Below the pieces are notes generated by a model. It saw nothing but the letters and a program-made list of their open reading frames with translations, searched no databases and was not told the origin of the DNA. The position numbers and the translations under genes were made by a program. 64,000 bases of DNA from Platerodrilus igneus (Eukaryota; Arthropoda; Insecta; Coleoptera; Lycidae), in contig JARFIW010000108.1 in NCBI GenBank assembly GCA_036346225.1, forward strand, positions 2,666,001-2,730,000, in the 5' to 3' direction. This document shows, piece by piece, positions 1 through 11,699 of the stretch. Numbering within the stretch: position 1 is the stretch's first letter; the number at the start of each line of letters is the position of its first letter.

Positions 1-370
1 ATTTGCACAGTCTGCATCTATCACTATCTGATCTAGGTCTACATCCACCTCTTTTTTCCTATCTCTGTTTGTCATATATCCCATACTATTCCCCAAAAAT
101 GCCTTAGAACTTATTCTGCCGTTCTATTTCTCATATTTTTTACCAAAGATATCCTTGTTCCCTTACTGTTTCTATAACCTATTTGTTATTACCTTTGTCT
201 GTCCATTCTCAAACATCTGAAGCACGGCATTTCAAAGGCCGCTACTGTTCTTCTGTCTGCTTTTCAGACTGCTCGTATTTCGTAGGCATACTGTCTGTGC
301 TGTGCTCCACACATACGCTTTCAACAACTTTTTGTTCTATGTTTGTTGTCTTTCATCATAGGCGCCGTTC
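1..370 (-). mobile_element. Degenerate 3' fragment of an RTE-like non-LTR retrotransposon
   Basis: The stretch matches, with many differences, the 3' coding end of the LINE at 1015-1344. The order is the same: a pyrimidine-rich block reading as an Arg/Gly/Pro-rich tail on the minus strand, then the segment for the C-terminal domain after the reverse transcriptase. No long frame survives. It looks like an older copy of the same family, and it continues off the left edge of the window. Confidence 0.5.
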
Positions 371-442
371 TTTCTTGTTAGATGCAGTTTGGTCACCTTC
401 TATTGTTTTACAATTATATACCCTATTTCTCCGACATTCAGT

Positions 443-1001
443 GGTTGCGAAGGGGGTAAGCAGCCTGTGGCTGCCAAGTTCCCCCAGCACTTGAACATTT
501 ACTGATTTAATATTTTTTCCAATATATCTTTTCGCACAGTCAACATTAGTTGCAGATATTTCACAACAAACAACTAGTTGTTTATAATAATCATCAGATT
601 TATCTGTGCTTATTTTTTCGTCATTGGGTTTCCCGTCTCAAAACTGGTTGGACATGTACCTGCACTTATTTCTTTTCTTAACTAACCTACATAGTTCCCT
701 GAAATTCTCACACACCAATACAGCTCGGTTCCCCTTATATTGTTTTCTAATATTATGCCCTATTTCACTGAGATTTTTTGAAGGAGGTTAAGCAACCTGT
801 GGCTGCCAAGATCCCCCAACACTTAGACATTTGCCGAAATAATAGTTTTCAGTAAATGCTTTCACGCAATTACCATTATTTGAGAATATTGCCCCTCCAA
901 TGCTTGTAGTTGCTTATAATAAATATCATGTTTAAGTGCAGTTACTTTCTTCGTCATTAATTTATCCATCTTGGGACTGGTTAGATGCGTACCTCCATTG
1001 A
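443..1001. repeat. Two direct copies (~220 bp) of a LINE-associated tail sequence
   Basis: Units at about 443-664 and 783-1001 share the block GTGGCTGCCAAG with flanking Cs, then a TTTATAATAA block and a TTCGTCATT block in the same order. A related tail (AAGGCTTAAGCAACG) occurs twice beside the second LINE of this family at 21980 and 22071, which suggests that the segment belongs to the element's 3' flank or UTR. Similarity between the units is moderate. Confidence 0.45.
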
Positions 1002-1014
1002 ATTCTCTTCTGAG

Positions 1015-2340
1015 CTAGACTACATCTTTCACTATCTGTGCGCAGTAGTCTAACCTAGGTCTACCTCTTCTTCTCTTTTTTCCTATCTCTGCTTCTAGTA
1101 TATTCCGCACTATTCCCTCATGCCGTAGTATGTGGTCTATCATCCTATCTCTCCTATTTTTTATTGTTTTCCACATATTTCTTTCTTCCCCTACCATTTT
1201 TAGAACCTCTTCGTTCTTAACTTTGTCTGTCCATGATATCTTCATCATACGTCTGTAGCACCACATTTCAAAGTCTTCTACCTTTTTCTTGTCCGCTACT
1301 CCCACTGTCCAGGCTTCACAGCCATACAGTGCTGTGCTCCACACATGTTTTGAGCAATCTTTTCCTTGTTTCTATGTTTGTGGTCTTTGAGCACAGTAGT
1401 TGCTTTTTCTTGTTAAATGTAGCACGACCTTGTGCTAATCTTTGTTTTATATCTTTTGTGCTTTTCCCATCTTGCGTTATTTGGCTTGCTAGGTAGCAGA
1501 AATCCTTCACCTCTTGTTAAGTTCGTGTTACATATTTGTATTCTTGTTTTTGATTTATTTTTCCCTCCTTTGCATACTAGTACTTTAGTTTTACTTTTGT
1601 TAATTTTCATACCGTATCTTTCTGTTAGAACCGTTTCCATTTCATTGAGAGCAGCTTCTAACTCTTCCTTGCTAGATGCTAATACCGCTATATCATCTGC
1701 AAATCTAAGCGTATCAATTTTTTGTCCCTGCATAGTAATTCCAAATGTCTTCCTGCATTTGACAGTATTCATTGCCTCTTCAATGTACAAGTTAAAAATT
1801 AGTGGGGATAGGGAACATCCCTGTCTCACCCCTTTCCTGATGTTTACTTCTCTACGTTCCTGCTCTAATTCTATTACTCCTGTTTGCTCTTTGTATAAGC
1901 TATGTACTATCCGTCTATCCCTATAACTCATTCCAATCTTTTGAGTATTTGAACATTTTTTCCATTTTACATTGTCAAATGCTTTTTCCAGATCTACAAA
2001 CCCTATATACATGCTTTCCCTTTTCTATTGTTTCTCCATTATCACCCTCAGAGCTAAGATAGCCTCCCGTGTTCCCCTGTTTCGCCTAAACCCAAATTGG
2101 TCTTCTCCTAGTATTTCTTCAGCCCGTTTTTCCATTCGTCTTTGTACAATTCTAGTTAATATTTTTGATACGTGTGCTGTCAAGCTTATTGTTCGAAAAT
2201 TTTCACATCTATCTACGCCTTTCTTTTTTGGTATAGTTACTATGATGTTATGTTTGAAATCTTTGGGTATCTCGCCTGTCTCATACATATAGCTTACAAG
2301 TTGGAAGAGACGTTCTGTTACTGCTTTTAGTGAAGCATTT
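1015..2340 (-). pseudogene. RTE-like non-LTR retrotransposon reverse transcriptase, 5'-truncated and frameshifted
   Basis: Minus-strand frames 2288-2025, 2012-1413, 1510-1316 and 1344-1015 join into one RT C-terminal half. In order they show the PKK...CENFRTISL block, the QFGFR block, a DLEKAFD block, the GVRQGCSLSPLIFNLY block, the catalytic FADDIAVL motif, a thumb region, and a tail with ALYGCEAWT, CYRRMMKISW and RRGRPR. This tail is typical of the endonuclease-RT proteins common in insect genomes. Known role: target-primed reverse transcription of its own RNA. At least three frameshifts or stops kill it. The 5' end stops near 2340, where hAT sequence begins, so the endonuclease is absent. 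Assignment to RTE rather than a related clade is an inference. Confidence 0.82.
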
Positions 2341-2382
2341 AGTTGAAAATAAATTGTGTTTATATAAAATAAACTAAAAAAA

Positions 2383-4149
2383 ATGCCAAAAGCTAAAGGA
2401 AAAGTTGGAGGTAGGCCACTTAATCCAGTCTGGAGTTATTTTAATCAAAAAGATATAAATGGGAAGTTAATAGTTGAATGTAAATCATGTTATCAAGTAG
2501 TTAGTGCAAAAGCTGATAGAATGACAAAGCATGTATCACAAACTTGTCCAAAATTGAAGAAAAATGAAGATACTCATGACTCCATTTGTTCTCCAATAAA
2601 TGTTAGCTCTAGGTTAGAGTCTAATGTGCTAGCCACTATCGATGTGGATTACCCACAGCCAATAACTACTTCAAGTGTTAAATCTGCTGGAACTTCACAG
2701 CCTTCAATCAAAAGATACCAGCCTTCAGTAAGTGACTTTGTAATAAGCACATCAACTTCCCAAAAACAAGAACTTGACCTCAAAATAGCACGTTTCTTTT
2801 ACGCTTGTAACATCCCATTTTTGGCTGCAGAGAATAAAGAATTCATCAACATGATATCAGCACTTAGGCCTGGTTATAAACCACCATCCAGAAAAAACCT
2901 TGCAGAAAATTTACTTGATAAAGTAGCAGAAGAGCTGGAAGAAACTGCTAGAAAGGATGTTGCTGGAAAAAATGTTACTCTCATGCAGGATGGATGGAGT
3001 AATGTACATAATGATCCAATAATAGTTAATTCCATACACTGCAACGGTAAAAGTGTATTTATTTCTTCAGTAGATTGTGGAACAAATAAGAAAACAAGCG
3101 ATTACTACAAAATCTCGCTGAAGCAAAACTACAGCTGAAGCTAAATACAAGTGCACAGTGAAAAATTTTGTGTCTGATAACGAACCAAAAATGTCTTCAA
3201 TGCGGCAACATCTTCAAACTGAAAATGTTGTACCAGTTGTATACGGTTGTGCATTGCATTACCTAAATCTTTTGGGAAAGAACGTAAAAAATGAGTCGCT
3301 TATGACCCATGTTGTTAAAGTACAAAAATTCTTTCGAAACCACCACATTCCTGGAAGCTTATTAAAGGAATATGCTGATTCGGTTAAACCTCAAGTACCA
3401 GGTGAAACACGCTGGAATTCTGAAATGATCTGCTTAAAAACTTTTATAACGAACAGGCCGGTTTATTTACAAATTGTGGACACACATGAGGAAAAATAGA
3501 GCATGGTATAAAACAAATAATTACTAATCATTACTTATACAAAGAAGTAAAAAATCTGTACAGTCAATTAAAACCAATATCTGATGCTTTAAATAAGTTA
3601 CAGAGTGACAAGGCTTAGCATTGCTGATGCGTGCGAAATTTTGGTTGATCTTCTTCATAGAGAAGAACTCAAACGCACTTAAATAAAGTGAAATCTACAT
3701 TTGATACTGCAATAACTCCTATTCACATTTTAGCGAACATGATGAATCCACTGTATAAAGGTAAAAAATTATCCCAAAGTCAAGAAGAATCTGCCCGTAA
3801 ATATTTACAAGACATAAATCCACGATACTTGCAGTATACAATACAGTTTCAATTAGAAGAGGAGCCTTTTCCCAAAACATTTTTTTCACCTAGTGTTGTC
3901 GATAATGTATCACCTTCTTTGTGGTGGCAAAACCTAACAAAAAGTGGAATTGATAAAAACTTCTTGGAGCTGATGGAATACCTTCAACAATGTCCAGCGT
4001 CATCTGGATCTTTGGAACGCATTTTCTCAAATTTCTCATTTATTCAAAGTAAAATTAGAAACAAGTTAAGTTTACAAACAGCCTCCAAATTGGTGTTTTG
4101 TTATATGACATTAAAATCTATGACAGAAAATGAACATTTAGATTGGTAA
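2383..4149 (+). pseudogene. hAT-family transposase, broken by frameshifts/stops
   Basis: Three plus-strand frames make one transposase. Frame 2383-3138 starts with a BED-type zinc finger (CKSC...H...C at residues 33-56), followed by a DUF659-like core with LMQDGWSN. Frame 3158-3499 carries the SDNEPKM and GCALHYLNLL motifs. Frame 3688-4149 ends in the hAT C-terminal dimerisation region (CPASSGSLERIFS, then SKIRNKLS). Breaks lie at about 3138, 3499 and 3620-3688. The family cuts and pastes DNA with 8-bp target duplications. The ATG at 2383 lies in an A-rich leader and is the natural start. The gene is non-functional as it stands, and the 5' terminal repeat is not visible. Confidence 0.88.
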
Positions 4150-4442
4150 AATGCTTAGATATTTTGTCATCGTATTTCTAATTATGTATTTTGATTTAAG
4201 GTTGTTTTCTTATAATTTATGCAAAATATGCCTACAATATACAGAACTCTCTGTTTATATTTCGTAGTTTCAGAATAAAGTAAATTTTATTAAAATACTA
4301 AAAATTGTAGGAATTTTAATTAAGCTTTTTGAATATTATTTAATATGTAATATTTAATATGCAGTTTGATACAACTAAATATTATTAAAAATGCAAACAA
4401 TTTGAAACTTAAAAGTTTTCTTACATTTCATCATTTAATAGT

Positions 4443-4544
4443 AGTTTTTCCCACATGTGGGAAAAACTGACTATTTCCCAGGACGGTAAATACCGGTTTT
4501 TACCGTGGTATTTACCAGGGGCGGGAAAAACTTTGCCAACCCTG
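4443..4544 (+). repeat. hAT 3' end: subterminal palindrome and terminal inverted repeat
   Basis: Positions 4443-4468 form a perfect 26-bp palindrome centred on CACATGTG. Positions 4486-4516 contain a second inverted repeat around ACCGG. The end, 4521-4544, reads in reverse as CAGGGTTGGCAAAG followed by a T-run and CCCGC, a typical hAT terminus. The next 8 bases (4545-4552) would be one target-site copy. The matching 5' terminus was not found and may have been lost when LINE DNA joined at about 2340. Confidence 0.7.
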
Positions 4545-5366
4545 CCTTCTACTAATCTCACCAAAATTAATCCGTGCCAGAGGTGGAACAGCCAAGGAGG
4601 TGTGTAATTAAATAGTATGGCAGCAACCCAGACAGTACCTCGGTATCAGCGGATAACAACCAATAATCAGGGGAGTAAACCATTCATATAGACAGCAGAA
4701 GGGAAGCCAAGCGGTTGGCTCTAGAAATAGCAGGCGGTAACCAAAGTTAGAAAATCATTTCAGAATCAGGTGATGTCGAACGGTATAGTAAATTTCTAAA
4801 TCAAAATGCACTTACCACAGGTATAACCCAATCCTTGTATACTCCGTGCTGTATTTCAAAAAAGGAAGAATCAATAGGATAAGCGTAGAACAGAATTGGT
4901 ACAAATACTTTTAACTTTGTTAAGAAATATTGGGAAATATGTCCTTACACTTTCAAATGGTCTGGAAAGAATGTTTAATAACGCGATAAGCACATTTTCA
5001 AGTTAAAAACCAAATGTGAAAGAAACTTCTAGACTATCCAAACCGTGTAGCATGTGTTGATAACAATTCTCGTATGAATTAGGACGTTACGATAATATAC
5101 CGCTATAAAGGTGTAAGGTTGGTTGACTAACGAACTATTGTAGACTTAAAATAAAATACACAAAAAGAATTACGAAATTGTAATACTTGACCAGAAGCAT
5201 CACTCATAACAGGTAGTTATACAAAGTGTCGGAGATATTTGAAAAAGTCGGAAATTGAGCGAAAATATTCAATCGGGTGGCATTAACGTAACAAAATTTT
5301 GTTTTGAGTGAATTGAATGATTAAATTTATTAATTTAGAAGAAAATTATTATGTTTTAATAGCATG
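4545..5366. other. Anonymous AT-rich sequence
   Basis: No convincing coding frame, RNA gene or repeat was recognised on either strand. Confidence 0.5.
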
Positions 5367-5685
5367 GATGTCCTGTAGGTTCATTGTACATTGCAAATTA
5401 AAGCATTCTTAGATTCGCATTTTCTCAACAAGTGGATTGGCCGCTATGGGCCGATATCATGTCCTGTGCGGTCGCATAATCTTAACCTGTTAGATTTTTA
5501 TGGGAGATATCTAAACAAACTAGTTTATAACAATGATTTTAGAGACGACTCCGAGTTACTAAAACAAGAAAATATTTAAAGGTATTTCTACTATTAATGA
5601 AGACGTAATCTCGAATGTGTTCAAAGAATTTAGACTAAGGTTAGAGAAATGTGTGTTTACCGGAGGCCTTCATGTAAAAAAGTAG
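5367..5685 (+). pseudogene. Mariner-like (IS630/Tc1 superfamily) transposase, C-terminal fragment
   Basis: The frame reads through an FLDSHF...WIGRYGPI block and a SHNLNLLDF block. The latter corresponds to the RSPDLNPLDF motif that carries a late catalytic Asp in this transposase family. After one frameshift near 5579 it continues to RLEKCV and a GGLH tail ending in TAG at 5685, matching the usual C-terminus. The catalytic DL.PLD motif is changed (D to N). Only about 100 codons remain, and the upstream catalytic residues and HTH are missing. Confidence 0.62.
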
Positions 5686-5986
5686 TTGTTGATAATTTTT
5701 TTATAATAATTAAAAATAAAAGTACTTACGTTAACATTACTTGTACTTCGCTATTTTTATAAAATGCTGTGCATTCTACCCTCAATTTGACCATTGCTCG
5801 TGACTTCTTAAGACAAGCAAAAGTTTTAATAAAGAATGATTTTCTATCAAAATATTACAAATAAGGAAGTTAATAAGAGTCAGATACTTCATTCAGTCAC
5901 ACGTTTTATACAGGGTGTCCCACGAGGAAGCCAACAAACTTCTGAAGCGGTTTCTTCTCATCAAAGTAATGAAAAAGTTCATATAA

Positions 5987-7426
5987 ACATATGTCCGGAA
6001 ATGCTTTGTTAGTGAGTTACGCCTAGCGAAATATTTCGCTCGATTTTCTGGGAAAGGACGGAAATAAAGCCAAACTGATTTTTTATGGCATTAAGTTAGG
6101 TGTTAAATTTATTGGCTTTTATGTAAAATGAACTGAAAAATTGAATAAAACATGCCCCAGACCTCTAGGATCACCCATATCTGAGATATCATTTAAACGC
6201 TTGTGAACTACTTAAAACCGACCGAGATATTATCGGAAGGGCTACACCTGGGTTCATTCAAATGTTATAACCCCGTCGCCGCGCGTTCAGAGCCACTACC
6301 ACAGTTGGCAACATTGATACTATCCACGTTCACATTATTGCACAACAAAGATATTACGACAAATGTGTGTCAAATTGTATCACATGCCAAATACGTTTAC
6401 ACTGATACAAGTTGCATCTTAAAAAGATAAAAAATACTCACTTAAAAATGTGGAATGTCACGATTTCGCGTGTCATCCTTGCACAGGGGCCATGCTAATC
6501 TCCGGGTATCTTGTTTGGATGTTGTTTGGTGTAGGTTAGGTCATGCCATTGTTGAAACCAGATTTAACGACTTCCCTCTTCTTTGTTCGTAGGTAGGGCG
6601 AAGGAATAAAGGTGAAGGCAAGATAAGGAAAAAACCTACATTCTAAAAGAGAAAAGACAAAAAAAGACACAGGCAAACGTCACCGTTCGACGTCTCGGTG
6701 GCTAATAATCGTGTCACACACCTCGCACTTGCACCATCACTCCGCGTCTGCGCATTCTTTTTGCGCAAACGCAACTGTCCAAAATGATGGAAATGAACAA
6801 GTCTATTTTAAAAATAATGGCGGGAATTCACTCACAAATTTAAAAGTACATCTCCAAGTTTGGAATGTAACAAATCATGCTAGATTGTGCATAAATTATC
6901 AAAGCAATCATTTCGAACACCATTTGTAAGGTATGGAAACTGGAATAAAAGAATCAGTAATTAAAATGTTTTGTTTTTACGTAGAACGTTTTTTTAATAA
7001 ACAGATATTGCATTTTCTGTCTTATTTTTCGTATGTGTTGGTTTAATTAAACAATAATTTTTAAACCTTGTGTTTGTTTATTATTGGCCTATTTTACATC
7101 ATCCTCTTCAGAATTAAATTCACTACAAGTTTTGTTTAAAAACTTTGTGTGTTTATTGCCTATTTAACGAAGTTAATGTAGTTTAAATCTAAAGAAAACC
7201 TGGTTTTCGAGACCGAATTTTGCGTATTTTGTCTGATATTTCAGATATGGGCGATCCTAGAGGTCTGGGACATGTTTTATTCAATTTTTCAGTTCATTTT
7301 ACATAAAATCCAATAAACTTAACGCCATAAAAAATCAGTTTTACTTTATTTCCGTCCTTTCCCAGAAAATCGGGCAAAATATTTCGCTATCGATAAGTCG
7401 CTAACAAAGCATTTCTGTACATATGT
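5987..7426. repeat. Long inverted repeat pair (arms ~200 bp)
   Basis: Arm 5987-6190 and arm 7235-7426 are reverse complements with few differences; shared blocks include GAAATGCTTTGTTAG, TTTTCTGGGAAAGGACGG and GACCTCTAGGATC. The left arm is preceded by an outer stretch starting CAGGGTGTCCCAC at about 5916 that is not seen on the right. The 1-kb spacer contains one copy of the 0.6-kb dispersed repeat. This is consistent with a foldback or non-autonomous DNA transposon that received a later insertion; no transposase frame lies between the arms. Confidence 0.7.
6263..6872 (+). repeat. Dispersed 0.6-kb repeat, copy 1
   Basis: It starts TGTTATAACC and ends near GTAACA. Internal landmarks shared with the other copies are CAGTTGGCAAC, ACTCACTTAAAAATGTGG, AACCTACATTCT, GCGTCTGCGCATTC, GCAAACGCAACTGTCC and GGCGGGAATTC. 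TG...CA-like ends with short inverted termini suggest a solo LTR or a short TIR element. No coding capacity is visible. Confidence 0.65.
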
Positions 7427-9479
7427 GTTGTTATACTTTACGGTTCTCTACTCAAAGGTATACTGTTAATTATACTTATTTCTGCCTCCTAACTAGGATG
7501 GTTAGGTCTGCTAATGCGCATAATTATAATGTAATAGGAATTTTACAGTCAGAATTTAAAAGGGAAGTATAACGGGCTGTTTAGAAACCCACAGTGAGCT
7601 TCATTAGTTTTTTTATGTATTTTATGAATTTGACATACATTTTATAATTCATGTTAGTTTTAATATTTTTAATATTTTGAATTATTTATAGCATTTATAG
7701 CAATATTTATCAATATTAAAGGTGTAATCCGTATATGTGAATAAATAAATAAAAAAAATTAAAAAAAATATTGAGAACATAAAGACACCCAAGGAAAACT
7801 ACAAGTCAGAACATTGTCTAAATAGCATAAGGCATTATTTTCTTTTTTATTGAACATTTTCTATATATTTTTATTATACCAAAATATTTATGTAAAGGTC
7901 ATCAAAAATCTTTTTATACGTGAAAACTTACGTAAAAGGAAAAGGTCGTCGAACGTTCAAGGCTGTTTCCAATAGTGTAGTGTCATGCTGGCTTTAAACT
8001 AACTGAAGGGAGCTATAATTTTTGGGATATAGAAATTGATATCATTATTATTTGATTCATGGGTGTATTTTGTCAATTAGTGAATCATATTAAGCTGTAA
8101 AGTGTATATATTTTTTCTTTGTCATTATACAAATCTTGGTCAATTTCGTTTATCTCATTCAAGTAGGAAGGTATTAGATAAAGGGGAGGGACAATTCTTT
8201 GTTATCATAACGTTGTGCACTCTGTGTAGATTAGACTGAGCTAGTGGGGTATATTTAAATTTTAGGTTGTTTAGAGACACAGCGGTGGCGGGCAGCGGGA
8301 AACAATGTTACATCGGCGTGCAGCATTATCATAGCAATACGTAATAATTGTAAATGTATGCATTTGTTTATAATTCTGAATTCTAAGATTGACGCTTGTC
8401 CCTGTTATCAATATCTTTTGGGTTCTTTTGGATCTGTCGCTTAATTACTATTTTTCTCAGACTAGCTCAACCCCTCTAAGTTCAACTTGCCTCGACTCTG
8501 TTCTTTGAATATCTCTAAAATCGCCTTGACTTTGGTCTGCTCCTATATTTTTTTAAAATTTCCATGGCTTGCCCTCGAGTTTTAACAGTTCCTAAAAACT
8601 CTGGAAAGCGCCTAGTCATCTCACAAATTTTTCTGCCATTTCTACCAAATTTTCAACATGAGTACCATGCACAAGTCTCATGTTTTATCGATATACCAAA
8701 TATAATGGAAATTACAAATGTCTATCATTTAACTCGTAATGTTTTCTAAATCTTTTAAATTAATTTTTCCTCCCTCGTTTTAAACTGTCCTCTAATTTTA
8801 AGTTTTTTTTTACTTGCTTATGTCCCAGGAATTATCGAGACCACGATGAAACGTATCTTCTTGGACCTAGAAATTCCACCTGTTTTAATAACGTGTACTG
8901 ACTTGTTACAAACGTTGCTTTAATTAAATTCTGACAGTTCTAAATTTGTCAGATTTCCAAATATTAATTTTTCAATTTGATAACTTTTGTCACGAGTTGA
9001 ACACACTCACATTCTCACACGTTTATGCAATTTGTTAATTACTAAAATTCTACATTCTCTAATATTACAACTAATTCTACTTTACTAAAACTACCAAACA
9101 TGATATAAAATTAATTATGTTCCTTGTATTTTCCCAATTTCTGAACTGGTCCATCTCCAGTGGTTTCTTATTCTTATTTCTTATTCTTCTCTTTCATCGT
9201 ATTGTCTGCTTAACGTGTTTCGATTACAAATCTTTTAATTCCAGGTACAACAAATTATTTTTGGTCCCCACTAAAACCACAATATCCTATTAGCAATCAT
9301 AGGTTTCTTCAATATTCTTTCAATTACAACGAATTAATTTTACAATAGCCTTTTATTTATATTAGGCTACAATTACTTGAGACCCTGAAATATGTCTGAA
9401 CCCCTTTAGTTTTTAATTGAAATCGTTTTGTTTATATCTAATATTCCCTTGGAAACCCTGGGTCAAATGACTCCACACC
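7427..9479. other. Anonymous AT-rich sequence
   Basis: No gene was recognised. A segment ending in AATAAATAAATAAA plus an A-run at about 7738-7770 looks like the 3' tail of a decayed retrotransposon. Nothing else is supportable. Confidence 0.4.
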
Positions 9480-9665
9480 TACTTCCTATTATATCGCTTT
9501 AAAATTCTCAAAACACTGCTTTGGGCACTCTGCAATCGTGAGCTATTTCTCATGTATTGATGTGGGGATTATAAGCCACTGCGGCTAATACAGCAATTGC
9601 AGTATCTTCTTCAGCCACTGTTTTTCGATGGAGCCTTCTTTTAGGTTAGACACTTTCCTTGCCAG
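9480..9665 (-). pseudogene. Transposase helix-turn-helix relic (mariner-like)
   Basis: Read on the minus strand, 9662 down to about 9530 gives a charged RRLHRKT block, then AVLAAVAYNPHINT, a stop, and EIAHDC. A frame change leads to VLRILKRY. This order (acidic-Ala helix, NP.....EIA, then VLRILKR) is the HTH pattern of arthropod IS630/mariner transposases. It carries stops and a frameshift, so it is a dead fragment. It may be the N-terminal counterpart of the family seen at 5367-5685, but in opposite orientation. Confidence 0.42.
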
Positions 9666-10330
9666 TAAACTGTTTGACAGTACAGAAAAACGAGCGCATG
9701 ATCGCGGCCTGTCCGGAAAACACTAAGCGTAAAGGTTGACAGCTTTATCACGATTCCCGCCAGATTCTTTTTTTCAATTTTATTTGATAAGGTTAATATG
9801 TCCATTTTCACATTGTGTAATGAAGTAAATTGTTCCCTGTTAATCTTTATTAGATGTAAGTACTACTTTATGCAACTAATGTTCAATAATTCTCACAAGA
9901 TTCTTAATTTAAAAAGTCTATTGTTTGGCATTTGTGTTTATCAGATGTAACGTGATGTAGCTAATTTTAAAACGAGTGAGGTAGAGATACATATAAGTGT
10001 TTAAACTTAGTAAGTTTGATAATGAATTTAAAATCTTAGACAAAAATCAGTGTTTTATATGCTAAAAGGCACATCTAATTTAGCTACATTTGTTTAATTG
10101 GGGCGAATGACGCCTTGATTGATGATTTTAAATGTTTTCAAATAAAAGTGCCATATCTAAATGTTATACAGCTACTAAAATTAATACTAATACCCTACAA
10201 TACATGTGGATGTTTTATAATCTTTTGAATATCTAGTTTAATTTAATTTAACTTGCCTAAACGAACTTGAATCCCATCTAAACGAGGGCGTATTTTTGTA
10301 AAAGATGCTCTTCTAACATTTTTCAAGCAG
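9666..10330. other. Anonymous AT-rich sequence
   Basis: No coding frame or named repeat was recognised here on either strand. Confidence 0.4.
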
Positions 10331-10403
10331 ATGTGTTGGGAATTGAACCCGGGACCTTGGGCTTAGTAGTTGCACATGAACCAACTGAACCGCGGAGCCA
10401 CCC
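10331..10403 (-). repeat. tRNA-derived SINE head / tRNA pseudogene
   Basis: The reverse complement has an A-box-like GTTCAGTTGGTTC and a B-box GGGTTCAATTCCC at tRNA spacing over about 73 nt. The acceptor stem does not pair properly, so a working tRNA is unlikely. Internal pol III boxes of this kind mark tRNA-derived SINEs. The 3' body of the SINE was not delimited. Confidence 0.55.
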
Positions 10404-10599
10404 ATCAGTCAACCAAATGAAAAGAACAATTTATAAATAGCTTTCACTTGCAACAGAATTTTTAGATGAAAAAGAAATTCCATGGAACTAGGAGCGAGTT
10501 CATTGAACAATGGGTGATTTATTTTCCTTGATATAGAATTGAAATTTATTTGTCCAACTTGTTCACTGTGATGTTGGGTTATTGTCAAATAATCTGCGG

Positions 10600-11117
10600 G
10601 TATCAGGATGTTTAACACTCTTTGACGTTTTAAGGATGATGCAATAGTCAAATTTTCATGCACATTTAAAGTCAATTTACATACACAATATAAGTAAAAC
10701 AAATTACTCACGTGGATGGTATTTAGTAGCTAAATCTCAGGATACATCATGTTTTGTGGGTTAGGTTACACCATTGCTGAATTTCAAATTGCCAACCCGT
10801 CCATCCTAAAACTCTATTCCCTCGTAGGTGGAACGATAAAGATACAGGTATGAGGAACGATAAGGCAAGGTAAGGAACCTACACACCTAAAAAGAGAAAA
10901 GACACACACAACACAGATAGATGTTCTTGGCTTGAGGTCTCGTGACTTAATGCCCGCTTTCAACACTACCCGCACCTGCGCATTCTTTTGCGCAAACGCG
11001 ACTTTTCGGAATGACGGAAGTTGACAAGTTTTAATTTAAAAAAATACGCGGGAATTTCCTTATAAATTATAACTAAATCTAAGACATGTACATTGCCAAT
11101 TTTTGGCATGTAACATG
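10600..11117 (+). repeat. Dispersed 0.6-kb repeat, copy 2
   Basis: It belongs to the same family as copy 1 but to a subfamily with CTCACGTGGATGG and AAATCTCAGG in the first half. Shared landmarks are GGAACGATAAGGCAAGG, AACCTACACACCTAAAAAG, CTGCGCATTCTTTTGCGC and the palindromic end GCCAATTTTTGGCATGTAACA. The start is diffuse. The ORF at 10966-11172 (minus) falls inside it and is not thought to be a gene. Confidence 0.62.
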
Positions 11118-11699
11118 TCTGAACTACCCTATCACGGTACCCTCTAACTATATTCTCATCAGTGGCTAGCAAATAATTAATTTATTGTTTCCCATCGGCT
11201 ATCTAACGTTCGTCATTCTTCCACTTTCTTTGATTCCAAGAGGTTGCGTGCCACCATCCCTGCAACTAAATATTTTTTGCTAATACTTAATTAATACTTA
11301 ATTAAGCTTGCATTCATTAGGGTTATCTTGGTAGTATAAGTACGTGTACTTTGAATATATTTCATTAATTCTTTTTAAGAAACCGTTTTAGTTTCGTTTA
11401 GTTTCGTTGGTGAAAAATTAGTGTGTTCTTAAAACAACAACATAAACTACACAAGTTGAAGTCAAGAACATAAATTATTTATTTGAATGGAATAGCATCG
11501 TATATCTTTTGCAATGCAATATTTCTATTCCCAGATGTTGGTTAATTTTCTTCATTGAAGTATTTGATCTGGTTGATAGTGGATCTAGATATCATATATC
11601 TTTGTCCTTGACGCTTTGATGTCGACTACAAAAAGTTATTGTGCCGCCATTGTGAATTATTAGAACCTCCAAGACCACGCTTTTACCAGTTAAAACCAG
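11118..11699. other. Repetitive AT-rich spacer
   Basis: No gene is visible. A block near 11250-11290 (CTAAATATTTTTTGCT) recurs at about 54610, so part of this spacer is dispersed repeat DNA. Confidence 0.35.
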
